From UBA1568 sp964488025 (GTDB lineage: Bacteria > Patescibacteriota > Minisyncoccia > Moranbacterales > UBA1568), in the NCBI GenBank assembly GCA_964488025.1, contig CAZATJ010000010.1:1-30000 (forward strand): a stretch of 30,000 bases of DNA. The letters run 5' to 3'. A program made the translations under genes and the position numbers. The notes below the pieces were generated by a model that was not told where the DNA came from, made no database searches, and was given only the letters and a program-made list of their open reading frames with translations. This document shows positions 14,714 to 22,259 of this stretch, piece after piece. How positions within the stretch are numbered: the stretch's first letter is position 1; the number at the start of each line of letters is the position of its first letter.

Positions 14714-17332
14714 ATGGAAAAGCATCCGAAAATATTGGTGTTGCTCGATGGGAATGCTCTCATTCACCGGGCGTACCATGCCTTGCCGCCACTTACTACC
14801 AAAGATGGTGAGACGGTGCAGGCGGTCTATGGGTTTGCCATGACGCTTTTGTCGGTTTTGGAAAAATTTCATCCGGAGTATATCGCGGCCACGTTTGATC
14901 TTGAAGGGCCGACCTTTCGGGATGATTTGTACGCTGAGTATAAGGCGACGCGCACCGCGGCCCCAGATGACCTGTATGCTCAGATTCCCCGAGTGAAAGA
15001 AGTGGTACGAGCGTTCAACATCCCGATTTATGAGAAGGAGGGGTACGAGGCTGATGACTGCGTGGGAACACTAGCACGGCAAGCGGAAAAAGAGGATGTG
15101 CAGGTCATCATCGTGACAGGCGACAGCGACGAACTGCAACTGGTGACACCACAGGTGAAAGTCTTTATGCTCAGGAAGGGCATCAAGGACATTGTGCTCT
15201 ATGATGAAAAGGCAGTCGTAGAAAAATATGGATTTACTGCCAAACAGATTCCTGACTACAAGGGCTTGGCCGGTGATGCGTCGGACAATATTCCTGGTGT
15301 GACGGGTGTTGGCGCCAAGACGGCTACTGCCTTACTGCAAGAATTTGGGACACTCGAGAATATTTATGAACACCTCGCTGACGTGAAAGAAGCGGTGCGC
15401 AAAAAACTTGAGACTGACAAGGAGAAGGCTTTTCTTTCCAAGGAACTGGGCACCATTCATCGGGAGGCGCCGGTGATGCTTGATCTTCCAGCCTGTGTGG
15501 CGCGCGACTATGACCGAAGTGTCGTGACGAAAATGTTTCAGGAACTCGGTTTTTTCAGCTTGATCAAGCGGCTTTCCGGGGATAACCATCAACAGGCATT
15601 TGATAACCAACAAGAAAAATCGAGCAAGAAGACAAAAGAGAAGGAATTAAAAACGGAAAAAGAAATCAAAGAATTTCTGAAAAAATCGCAGGGGAAGAAA
15701 GTAGCTTTGTGGGCAAAAAAGGAAACGGAATCTTTGTTCGGTGCCGGTTTGCAATCCATCCATCTGACAGTATCGCCAGAAGAAAGTTTTTTTGTCGCTT
15801 GGAATAATGAGACAAAAAACACACTGCAAGGATTTCTGGAAGATGAGAAACAAGAAAAGGTAGTGTACGACGAGAAGGCGCTCATGCATCTGTTTCACAA
15901 AGAAAATATTCATTTGCGTGGAGTGGTGTTCGATGTTTTGCTTGCGGCGTACCTGCTTGACTCCGGTGGGAATGTCGAGCTCGACTATCTGGTGCTGGTA
16001 GAATATAGCGAAGAGCCGCCGTACCACGAGGCGCCGTATCTTCTGAAGCTGAGAGAGCGATATGAGGAAAAACTTGATGAGGTGAGTAAGACGCAGACAG
16101 CCGGTAAAACGATTCGTACCGTTTTGGAACAAATCGAGATGCCGCTCGTTCCTATCCTGTTTGCCATGGAAGAACACGGTATTATTCTCAACACGAAAAA
16201 GTTTCAGGCTCTGTCGGATGAATTGGGAAACGAGCTCATAACTTTGGAAAAAGATATCTATACGCTCTCCGGTCGGGAATTCAATATCAATTCTCCGAAG
16301 CAGCTCGCGGAGATTCTCTTTCAGGACCTGCACATTCCGACAACCAATATCAAGAAAACAAAAACCGGCATTTCGACCGCCGCTTCGGAACTGCAGAAAT
16401 TACAGGAGTATCCCATTATCCAGAAGATCGAAAGTTATCGGGAGTTGTTCAAATTAAAAACGACCTATCTCGATGCTTTGCCGGCCCTGGTTGATAAACA
16501 ATCACGACTGCATACGACGTACTATCAGACAGTGGCGGCGACCGGGCGTCTTTCATCGGCTGATCCGAACCTGCAGAATATTCCTGCCCGTGGGGAATGG
16601 AGTGAGCGGGTGCGGGGGGCGTTTGAACCGGCCTTGGGACACGTTTTGGTGGGAGTGGATTATTCCCAGATAGAACTGAGGGTCATGGCTCATTTGAGCG
16701 GAGATACAGAGCTAGTGGAAGCGTTTCAAAAAGGCGAAGACGTGCATCGGACGACAGCCTCGGTGGTATTCAAAGTGGCACCGGAGGCTGTGACTCCCGA
16801 TATGCGCCGTCAGGCCAAGGTATTCAACTTCGGGATCCTTTATGGCATGGGGGCGTATGGGTTGGCCCAGGCGGCCGAAATCGAGCAGAAGACGGCGGCG
16901 GAATTCATCAGCGCTTATTTCGAAAAGTTTTCCGGTGTGGCGAAGTTTATCGAAGAGATGAAGGAAGGCGCGCGCAAGAATCATTATGTGGAAACGGAAC
17001 TGGGTCGCCGGCGCTATACGCCGGAAATTGAAAGTAACAATGTTCAGGTGGCTCGGGCCGCGGAGCGCATGGCCATCAATATGCCGGTGCAAGGACTGGC
17101 GGCCGATATCATGAAGCTGGCTATGCTCGCGGTGGCGGAGTTGATTGAAAAACAATTCAAAGATAGCGCGGTTATGGTGCTTCAGGTGCACGATGAACTC
17201 ATTTTCGAGGTACGAGAGAACCAAACAGAGGTGTTTGCAAAGGCGGTGAAGAAAGTAATGGAAGATGTTTATCCTCTTCGTGTCCCGCTTATCGCCGAAA
17301 CGATGATGGGGAAGAACTGGGGGGAAATTTGA
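14714..17332 (+). CDS. polA: DNA polymerase I
   Basis: DNA polymerase I fills gaps and removes RNA primers. Its 872 residues contain a 5'-3' exonuclease domain (about 1-290; LLDGNALIHRAYHALP, YEADDCVGTLA, VTGDSDELQLV, GLAGDASDNIPGV), a central 3'-5' exonuclease-like domain (about 310-470) and the polymerase domain. Polymerase motifs are A, GVDYSQIELRVMAH (about 647-660); B, RRQAKVFNFGILYGM (about 698-712); and C, QVHDELIFEV (about 824-833). The Phe in motif B at the E. coli F762 position is kept. The central domain lacks the DTET-type catalytic acid motif (KKVALWAKKE stands there), so proofreading is probably absent, as in Taq and Bacillus enzymes. The junction near 290-310 (DNHQQAFDNQQEKSSKKTKE) looks low-complexity. 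It ends at a bidirectional terminator. Confidence 0.97.
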   Translation: MEKHPKILVLLDGNALIHRAYHALPPLTTKDGETVQAVYGFAMTLLSVLEKFHPEYIAATFDLEGPTFRDDLYAEYKATRTAAPDDLYAQIPRVKEVVRAFNIPIYEKEGYEADDCVGTLARQAEKEDVQVIIVTGDSDELQLVTPQVKVFMLRKGIKDIVLYDEKAVVEKYGFTAKQIPDYKGLAGDASDNIPGVTGVGAKTATALLQEFGTLENIYEHLADVKEAVRKKLETDKEKAFLSKELGTIHREAPVMLDLPACVARDYDRSVVTKMFQELGFFSLIKRLSGDNHQQAFDNQQEKSSKKTKEKELKTEKEIKEFLKKSQGKKVALWAKKETESLFGAGLQSIHLTVSPEESFFVAWNNETKNTLQGFLEDEKQEKVVYDEKALMHLFHKENIHLRGVVFDVLLAAYLLDSGGNVELDYLVLVEYSEEPPYHEAPYLLKLRERYEEKLDEVSKTQTAGKTIRTVLEQIEMPLVPILFAMEEHGIILNTKKFQALSDELGNELITLEKDIYTLSGREFNINSPKQLAEILFQDLHIPTTNIKKTKTGISTAASELQKLQEYPIIQKIESYRELFKLKTTYLDALPALVDKQSRLHTTYYQTVAATGRLSSADPNLQNIPARGEWSERVRGAFEPALGHVLVGVDYSQIELRVMAHLSGDTELVEAFQKGEDVHRTTASVVFKVAPEAVTPDMRRQAKVFNFGILYGMGAYGLAQAAEIEQKTAAEFISAYFEKFSGVAKFIEEMKEGARKNHYVETELGRRRYTPEIESNNVQVARAAERMAINMPVQGLAADIMKLAMLAVAELIEKQFKDSAVMVLQVHDELIFEVRENQTEVFAKAVKKVMEDVYPLRVPLIAETMMGKNWGEI

Positions 17333-17333
17333 A

Positions 17334-17365
17334 ACAGCTTCCTAGCTTCATGAGCTTATTAGGGA
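17334..17365 (-). repeat. AGCTAA-type repeat after polA
   Basis: Immediately after the polA stop, the plus strand reads CAGCTTCCTAGCTTCATGAG then CTTATTAGGG, that is, AGCTAGGAAGCTG-type units on the minus strand. It is the complement of the units seen just before start codons elsewhere. Confidence 0.5.
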
Positions 17366-17398
17366 AGACAAAGAAAACAAGAGAAAACTAAGATAAAG

Positions 17399-17425
17399 AA
17401 AAAACCAGCCCCGCGGCCGGTTTTT
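17399..17425. terminator. Bidirectional terminator between polA and the small minus-strand gene
   Basis: AAACC-A-GCC (17402-17410) pairs with GGC-C-GGTTT (17415-17423), loop CCGC, with T-runs on both strands. It serves the converging genes polA and 17442-17726. Confidence 0.8.
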
Positions 17426-17441
17426 ATGTCCACCTCATGGT

Positions 17442-17726
17442 TTAATGAGAGCTTGGCATCAGCTCATCGAGCCGTTTTTTGGCCGCTCTCAATCTTTCAT
17501 TATATCTATCATCGTTCTTGAGTTCTGGTTGCTCCAGAACTGCGCGGGAGAGATTTTCAAGTACCTCATCCAGGGTTTCAAAGGTAGCACCGGTTATTTG
17601 GTCTATGATGGCGCGATCTTTTGCTTCTGCGAGTGGATCCGTCTGCACTTTATCCTGTTTATCCGGATCAAGATGGAAATCCCCTCTTTGTTTCTTCCAT
17701 TCTTCTGTTGGGAGCTCTAGAGACAT
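17442..17726 (-). CDS. Small soluble protein of unknown function
   Basis: I do not recognise this 94-residue protein. The frame extends further upstream, but I chose the ATG at 17726 (MSLELPTEEWKKQ) because a strong promoter at 17799-17827 lies inside the longer frame. It is hydrophilic and acidic/basic mixed, with a predicted helical C-terminal half (DEVLENLSRAVLEQPEL, then RLRAAKKRLDELM). There are no membrane segments, cysteines or catalytic motifs. It has its own promoter and shares a bidirectional terminator with polA, so it is a monocistronic unit inserted between polA and mutM. No Shine-Dalgarno is visible. Confidence 0.65.
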   Translation of the reverse strand: MSLELPTEEWKKQRGDFHLDPDKQDKVQTDPLAEAKDRAIIDQITGATFETLDEVLENLSRAVLEQPELKNDDRYNERLRAAKKRLDELMPSSH

Positions 17727-17798
17727 ATGTTTATTTTTACTGATTATAAAAAGAAAAAAAACCGTGTCCACCCGGTTCTTTCGCTTCTTTACTCTTCC

Positions 17799-17827
17799 AG
17801 TATAGCAGAAAACAGGGTCAAAGTCAA
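17799..17827 (-). promoter_or_regulatory. Strong sigma-70-type promoter of the small gene 17442-17726
   Basis: On the minus strand TTGACT (17827-17822), 17 bases, TATACT (17804-17799). Transcription would start near 17792, about 65 bases before the chosen ATG. One mismatch in each box relative to consensus. Confidence 0.75.
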
Positions 17828-17894
17828 CCGCAGTCGCTCTCAAGCGACGTGGTAAATCTGTAAATATGGTATGCTTGGTTATTAGAAAATACTT

Positions 17895-18746
17895 ATGCCT
17901 GAACTGCCAGAAGTTCAAACTGTTGTCACACAACTCGACCGGAAGATTTCTGGGAAGAGGGTTGTTTCGGTATGGAGTGATTGGAAAAAAAAGATTCTGA
18001 CGCCGTTCGCCACATTCTCACGGATTATCAAGGGGGCTAGGGTGACGGGTACCCACCGTCTGGGAAAGCACATCATCATTGATCTTGATAATGGATATTC
18101 GATGGTTGCTCATCTCAAGATGACGGGTCATTTTCTCGTGAAAGATGAGACGAATAGAAATTCGAAGGCTTTTACTTCAGATCCGATTAATGGGTACATC
18201 CATCATGTCATTGCTTTTACCGACGGCACAACACTCGAGTTTTCTGATATGCGAAAATTTGGCTGGCTGCGTTTGGTGAAAACCGAAGAAGTCACAACGC
18301 TCAAAAGCATCGCCCTGCTCGGCATTGATGCGCTCTCACGGAAACTGACACCGAAAGTTTTTCGAGATATTTTGATGAAGCGCAAAAGTCGCCCGGTAGG
18401 AGTAGTGTTGCTCGAACAGAATTTGATTGCTGGTATCGGCAACATCTATCGAAGTGAAGCGCTTTTTTTGGCCGGTATACTCCCGACGCGACGGATTGCC
18501 ACGCTCACTGAAAAAGAATGGCAGAAGCTCCTTCCGGCTATCAAAAAAGTACTCCGTCATGCCGTGAAACTGCGCGGGACGAGCGATGGTGACTTCCGCG
18601 ATACCGATGGTTTGGAGGGGCGTTTTAAGCGAGTGCTCCATGTCTACGGATACACCGGAAAACCATGTAAGAAATGTGGTACAATAATAGAACGTAAAAA
18701 ACTCGGCAGCCGAAGTATTTTTTTCTGCTCGCGCTGTCAGCATTAA
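17895..18746 (+). CDS. mutM: Formamidopyrimidine-DNA glycosylase
   Basis: MutM/Fpg removes 8-oxoguanine and formamidopyrimidines from DNA and nicks the abasic site. Its 283 residues begin MPELPEVQTVV, with the catalytic Pro2 and Glu3 exposed after Met removal. Other family features are LGKHIIIDLDNGYSMVAHLKMTG (including the beta-hairpin lysine), FSDMRKFGWL, LLEQNLIAGIGNIYRSEALF (helix-two-turn-helix) and a C-terminal zinc finger CKKCGT...FFCSRCQ. TGGTATGCT at 17867-17875 resembles an extended -10 box 20 bases before the ATG. The DUF3048 gene follows after 14 bases, probably in the same transcript. Confidence 0.97.
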   Translation: MPELPEVQTVVTQLDRKISGKRVVSVWSDWKKKILTPFATFSRIIKGARVTGTHRLGKHIIIDLDNGYSMVAHLKMTGHFLVKDETNRNSKAFTSDPINGYIHHVIAFTDGTTLEFSDMRKFGWLRLVKTEEVTTLKSIALLGIDALSRKLTPKVFRDILMKRKSRPVGVVLLEQNLIAGIGNIYRSEALFLAGILPTRRIATLTEKEWQKLLPAIKKVLRHAVKLRGTSDGDFRDTDGLEGRFKRVLHVYGYTGKPCKKCGTIIERKKLGSRSIFFCSRCQH

Positions 18747-18760
18747 TATATTTTTCGAGT

Positions 18761-19957
18761 ATGAACACGAAGCAAAAACTCATTCTTTTTTTGGTAGCGG
18801 TAGCCCTCGCGGGAATTATCGGATACTTTGTTTTGGGAAAGAAGGTGGAACGCAAACCAATCGAACTCAATAACAAGAACCAGTCTTTGCCGGCGACAAC
18901 TGCCACTGGTCCGGCTAATACTGGCCCGGTAGGCGCGATTTCCGGGGTGCCGTGTGAGAACTGGAATCGTCGTCCCGTCGCCATTATGCAGCCGGTAGAT
19001 GCCCAGGCTCGACCAGTCGCTGGTTTTTCTGATGCTGATATGGTATTTGAGATGCCGAATCCTGCCGCTGGGATATTTGTCACGCGTCTCATGGGTGTGT
19101 ATCAGTGCGAGACACCGGAAGAGGTGGGGTCAATCCGGAGCGCTCGCCATGATTATATTAATATTGCCAAGGGACTTGATGCTATCTTTGTCGGCTGGGG
19201 CGGATCAGCCTTCGCCTTAAAGAAGCTCGATGATGGGGTTATCGATAACCTGGATTGTAACAACCAGGGTGGGAAAAGTGCTGGCGCCTACTGTTTCCGC
19301 AAGGAGCGTACCGGATTAATGCGCATCGAAGATACCGGATATATAAAGTTCGCCAAAATCTTGGAAGCAACCAAGGATTTCGGCTATCGGATGGAGAGCA
19401 AGTTTGCCGGCTATCCACATCAGGAGGACAAGCCTCTCGATGCTCGTCCTACGGGTGGTCATCTACGCATCGGTTTTCCGGGCATCATGGAAGCCGAGTA
19501 TGATTATGATCGGGAGACCAACAGTTACAAACGGATCTGGGGCGGAGTGCCAGATACTGACCGGACTACTAAGGAGCGGATTGCCCCCAAGAACATTGTG
19601 GTAGTTATTGCTGAGAACGAACAGATTCTGGCCAACGTGGATTACCGGTCGCGCGGGGTACAGGATCCGTGGGAGGGATTGCCCGAGGGGGAGAAAGTTG
19701 GCCCGACTAATATTTCTGGCCGATACAATAACTTGCAGCTCGGTGATCCCTGGTTTGATACCAAGGACAGCGGGAGCGCTTTCTTCTATATGAACGGCGA
19801 GCAGTACCGCGGGGCGTGGAAGAAAGACAAATCGAGTGCTGAAAACAAACTTACTTTTTTCGATGAGGCGAATAATGAGGTGAAGTTTGTTCCTGGGCAA
19901 ATCTGGGTGGAAGTGATGGTGCCCGGCCAGGCCTTCGAGTGGACCCCCGCTAATTAG
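18761..19957 (+). CDS. DUF3048 domain-containing secreted or membrane-anchored protein (YerB-like)
   Basis: A 398-residue protein with one N-terminal membrane helix (about residues 6-26), then a low-complexity linker and an extracytoplasmic DUF3048 domain. Family features are RRPVAIMQPVDAQARPVAGF, SDADMVFEMP, GIFVTRLMGVYQ and EEVGSIRSARHDYINIAKG. There is no lipobox cysteine at the end of the helix, unlike Bacillus YerB, so it is either anchored by the uncleaved helix or secreted. The family's function is unknown; an envelope role is inferred. It lies 14 bases after mutM. Its last codons (Ala-Asn-stop) run into an AGCTAA-type repeat, so the stop codon may be repeat-derived. A terminator follows at 19994-20018. 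Confidence 0.85.
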   Translation: MNTKQKLILFLVAVALAGIIGYFVLGKKVERKPIELNNKNQSLPATTATGPANTGPVGAISGVPCENWNRRPVAIMQPVDAQARPVAGFSDADMVFEMPNPAAGIFVTRLMGVYQCETPEEVGSIRSARHDYINIAKGLDAIFVGWGGSAFALKKLDDGVIDNLDCNNQGGKSAGAYCFRKERTGLMRIEDTGYIKFAKILEATKDFGYRMESKFAGYPHQEDKPLDARPTGGHLRIGFPGIMEAEYDYDRETNSYKRIWGGVPDTDRTTKERIAPKNIVVVIAENEQILANVDYRSRGVQDPWEGLPEGEKVGPTNISGRYNNLQLGDPWFDTKDSGSAFFYMNGEQYRGAWKKDKSSAENKLTFFDEANNEVKFVPGQIWVEVMVPGQAFEWTPAN

Positions 19958-19990
19958 CTGTTAGCCTTCTAGCTTCTTAGCTTGTTAGGG
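19952..19990 (-). repeat. AGCTAA-type repeat at the stop codon of the DUF3048 gene
   Basis: The plus strand reads TAATTAGCTGTTAGC, then TTCTAGCTTCTTAGCTTGTT. The TAG stop codon of the DUF3048 gene is part of it. With the oppositely oriented copy at 20053-20094 it brackets the intergenic region. Confidence 0.6.
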
Positions 19991-19992
19991 CG

Positions 19993-20018
19993 AAAAACAG
20001 ACCAAGTGTCTGTTTTTT
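19993..20018 (+). terminator. Terminator after the DUF3048 gene
   Basis: AAAACAGAC (19994-20002) pairs with GTCTGTTTT (20008-20016) around loop CAAGT, followed by further T. Confidence 0.85.
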
Positions 20019-20052
20019 GTTATACTGAGAAAAGGTTTACTTTCTACTTCGA

Positions 20053-20094
20053 AAAGCTAATGCAGCTAACGAAGCTAATGCAGCTAACGAAGCT
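20053..20094 (+). repeat. AGCTAA-type repeat abutting the holA start codon
   Basis: Two near-identical units of the form AGCTAATGCAGCTAACGA, arranged in tandem, end in AGCT directly joined to the ATG of holA. No Shine-Dalgarno is left. This is the most regular copy of the family in the window. Confidence 0.8.
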
Positions 20095-21060
20095 ATGATT
20101 CTCTTTCTCCATGGTGAAGACGAGTTTCTGGTGTCCCGACGCAAACGAACTCTCGTACAAGCCTTCACAAAAAAATATATCGCTGCCGAAGTCTTTGTTT
20201 TTGATTTTGAGGATCAGGGATCAGCGCAGGACGTGAAGCGTGCTCTTGGCGCCTGCGAAGGCGGATTATTTGCGACGGAAAAGATGGTGGTTTTTCTCCA
20301 TCCTTTCATGCTTGAAGAGATTTCGGAAAAGCTTCTCATCAAATTTCTCAAGGAACATGCCGGTGCTTTGCCGGAACGCACGATTCTTTTGTTTGTTCAT
20401 GTCGGAAAATTGAAAAAGACACAGCCACTCACGAAGCTCTTGCTGGCCGAAAAAGACAAGGAAGAGATTTACGATGCTTTGCAGGGGAAAGCGTTTGAGA
20501 ACCTTGTCATCAAAGAATTAGCCGCCTTTAATAACCAGGTGCAGTTCGACGGCCGGGCGCTGCCGCTCTTCATCGCCTTGACGCAGGACAGCACGGCACG
20601 CATGATTGCGGAACTGGAAAAACTAGCTACTTTCAAAAGTGAAGGAATAATCACGACGGACGATATCGAAGCGCTGCTGGCTTATCCGGTAGGGGGCGAT
20701 ATTTGGAGCGCCCTTGATGCTCTGGGTCGTGGCGATCGCACGCGGGCGCTACTGCTTTTTCGTCAGGAATCAGATAAGTCGGAGGGGGTGTACCCGGTGC
20801 TTTCCATGTGCGCCTGGCAGGTGAGGCGGCTCCTTTTGGTTCGCGAAGCGTTTGATCGTGGAATCCGTCGTCCGTCCGATATTGTTTCCGCGACCAAATT
20901 GCCACCCTTTACGGTGCAAAAAGCCGTGGCCGCGATAGAACATTTTCCACTTTCTCGTCTCAAACACGGCCTGGCACTGTTAAGTGACATTGATACCGCA
21001 TGGAAGCAGGGAAAAGCTGATCCAGAAGCATCGCTCGATTTGTTTGTCTGGAAGTTCTAG
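20095..21060 (+). CDS. holA: DNA polymerase III subunit delta
   Basis: HolA is the clamp-loader wrench that opens the beta clamp. Its 321 residues begin MILFLHGEDEFLVSRRKRTL, the usual delta N-terminus (LxGxDxFL), followed by FDFEDQGSAQDVKRALGAC, GLFATEKMVVFLHPF, and the C-terminal helical collar with YPVLSMCAWQVRRLLLVREA and KLPPFTVQKA. It converges on rpsT, which is a widespread neighbour of holA. The ATG at 20095 is joined directly to an AGCTAA-type repeat. The clamp it loads, DnaN, is at the left edge of the window. Confidence 0.95.
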   Translation: MILFLHGEDEFLVSRRKRTLVQAFTKKYIAAEVFVFDFEDQGSAQDVKRALGACEGGLFATEKMVVFLHPFMLEEISEKLLIKFLKEHAGALPERTILLFVHVGKLKKTQPLTKLLLAEKDKEEIYDALQGKAFENLVIKELAAFNNQVQFDGRALPLFIALTQDSTARMIAELEKLATFKSEGIITTDDIEALLAYPVGGDIWSALDALGRGDRTRALLLFRQESDKSEGVYPVLSMCAWQVRRLLLVREAFDRGIRRPSDIVSATKLPPFTVQKAVAAIEHFPLSRLKHGLALLSDIDTAWKQGKADPEASLDLFVWKF

Positions 21061-21111
21061 AGTGGTATGTCACCTCTCGTATGGCGTAGATGGAGAGGGG
21101 GAATAAAATAA

Positions 21112-21137
21112 AGAAAACCGCCAAGAGGCGGTTTTTA
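21112..21137. terminator. Bidirectional terminator between holA and rpsT
   Basis: AAAACCGCC (21114-21122) pairs with GGCGGTTTT (21127-21135) around loop AAGA, flanked by a T-run on the plus strand and TTTTCTTTATTT on the minus strand. Confidence 0.9.
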
Positions 21138-21163
21138 TATGAGGTTCAACGAGATATCAGAAA

Positions 21164-21433
21164 TTATTTCTTGGCTGCTTTTTTGACGAGGGCGTTGAGA
21201 CGGGATTTTTTGCGGGCTGCGGTATTTTTCTTGATGACCTTCTTCTGGGCGGCTTTATCAAGAGCCTTGATAGCTTTCTTGAGCTGTTCCTGGGCTTCGG
21301 CGACGTTACCGACTGTGACGGCTTCACGGGTTTTTTTGATAGCGCTTTTGACAACGCCGTTCACGACTTTATTACGGAGCGTATTCTTGGCAGTGACGCG
21401 CATGTATTTGACGGCTGATTTTTTGATGGGCAT
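21164..21433 (-). CDS. rpsT: 30S ribosomal protein S20
   Basis: S20 is a small helical protein that binds 16S rRNA early in 30S assembly. The 89 residues are very basic, with the family pattern MPIKKSAVKYMRVTAKNTLRN-type N-terminus, AIKKTREAV, and the C-terminal KAAQKKVIKKNTAARKKSRL that grips the RNA. The length is normal. It faces holA across a bidirectional terminator. The DNA just before the start is an AGCTAA-type repeat, and a likely promoter lies at 21540-21568. There is no Shine-Dalgarno. Confidence 0.95.
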   Translation of the reverse strand: MPIKKSAVKYMRVTAKNTLRNKVVNGVVKSAIKKTREAVTVGNVAEAQEQLKKAIKALDKAAQKKVIKKNTAARKKSRLNALVKKAAKK

Positions 21434-21435
21434 AA

Positions 21436-21456
21436 ATTTAGCTTGTAGCTTATTAC
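21436..21456 (-). repeat. AGCTAA-type repeat just upstream of rpsT
   Basis: On the minus strand the sequence reads AATAAGCTACAAGCTAAATT immediately before the rpsT ATG. A further unit in the same sense (AAGATAACGAAGCTCC on the minus strand) lies near 21500-21515. Confidence 0.55.
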
Positions 21457-21500
21457 CTGCCCGAATCGCTACGCTTTGCTTGCGAATCGTTGCGGGCGGA
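21457..21500. repeat. Imperfect inverted repeat in the rpsT leader
   Basis: GCCCG near 21459 can pair with CGGGC near 21493, and CGAATCG occurs twice between them in direct orientation. In the rpsT transcript this would form a hairpin within the leader. It could be an autoregulatory structure or another short repeat; the sequence does not decide. Confidence 0.4.
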
Positions 21501-21539
21501 GCTTCGTTATCTTATTAGGAAGGGAATCAAAGTTCTTTA

Positions 21540-21568
21540 TTTTTAGCATGCCTCAGGCCTTTTGGCAA
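21540..21568 (-). promoter_or_regulatory. Putative promoter of rpsT
   Basis: On the minus strand TTGCCA (21568-21563), 17 bases ending in TGC (extended -10), then TAAAAA (21545-21540). It would give a leader of about 100 bases. Confidence 0.55.
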
Positions 21569-21580
21569 GGGTCAGATCAT

Positions 21581-21608
21581 TTGAGGTGAAAGGGTGGCGT
21601 GTTACAAT
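21581..21608 (+). promoter_or_regulatory. Putative promoter of the ruvA-femX-murE operon
   Basis: TTGAGG (21581-21586), 16 bases, TACAAT (21603-21608), about 60 bases upstream of ruvA. It is back-to-back with the rpsT promoter. Confidence 0.6.
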
Positions 21609-21635
21609 AAAGAGACTTTTTAGAGTTTTGCTCCT

Positions 21636-21662
21636 GAGAAGCTAAAAGCTAACGAAGCTAAA
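21636..21662 (+). repeat. AGCTAA-type repeat just upstream of ruvA
   Basis: GAAGCTAAAAGCTAACGAAG continues into CTAA, ending 10 bases before the ruvA ATG. Same sense relative to the gene as at holA, rpsT, pyk and the 7TM gene. Confidence 0.65.
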
Positions 21663-21672
21663 CGTTGCTCAT

Positions 21673-22245
21673 ATGATCGCTCAATTGGAAGGAAAAATAG
21701 CAGGAATGCGCGGAAACTCCGTTATTTTGATGGTCGGAGGGGTCGGTTACCAAGTTTCTGTTTCGGCCTATACATTGGGGAAACTCGCGGGACAAGAGCA
21801 GGTACTGCTTCATATCCACACCCATGTCCGTGAAGACATGCTGGCTCTGTATGGTTTTCTTGATGAGGAAGAACTCTCCATGTTTGAGTTGCTTATCTCG
21901 GTATCGGGTATCGGACCGAAAGTGGGACTTTCCATTCTCTCCATCGCTGATGTGAAAACGATTCGGTTAGCCATCGTGAACAAAGACCCGAATATTCTCA
22001 CGCGGGTTTCCGGTGTCGGAAAAAGGACCGCCGAAAAATTGATTGTGGAACTGCAGAACAAAGTGACAGCGGTGGCAGGAGATGATGATGGCGATGCATC
22101 TGCTTCTCAAGACGCCCTCGAAGCGTTGACGTCTTTGGGCTACTCCGTCACTCAGGCTCGCGAAGCGCTCAAATTGGTGCCGGCGGACGTGACGGACGTG
22201 AGCGCTCGGATCCGTGCCGCGCTCAAGAATCTTGGTAAGAAATAG
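21673..22245 (+). CDS. ruvA: Holliday junction branch migration complex subunit RuvA
   Basis: RuvA tetramers bind Holliday junctions and load RuvB. Its 190 residues show the three usual parts: an N-terminal OB-fold (MIAQLEGKIAG, VGGVGYQVSVS, HTHVREDMLALYGF), two helix-hairpin-helix motifs (LLISVSGIGPKVGLSIL and LTRVSGVGKRTAEKLIVEL), and a C-terminal RuvB-contacting domain (ALEALTSLGYSVTQAREAL). It starts the ruvA-femX-murE operon. The stop overlaps the AGGAG that precedes the next gene. ruvB and ruvC are on the other strand more than 10 kb away. Confidence 0.97.
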   Translation: MIAQLEGKIAGMRGNSVILMVGGVGYQVSVSAYTLGKLAGQEQVLLHIHTHVREDMLALYGFLDEEELSMFELLISVSGIGPKVGLSILSIADVKTIRLAIVNKDPNILTRVSGVGKRTAEKLIVELQNKVTAVAGDDDGDASASQDALEALTSLGYSVTQAREALKLVPADVTDVSARIRAALKNLGKK

Positions 22246-22259
22246 GAGAATTATATTTT

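Noticed and set aside
17727..17933. Longer N-terminus for the small gene 17442-17726
   Set aside because: It would run through a strong promoter and overlap the start of mutM; the internal ATG at 17726 is more likely.
19952..20097. CRISPR array from the AGCT repeats
   Set aside because: Units are only about 9 bases, degenerate, without unique spacers of regular length, and no cas genes are present.
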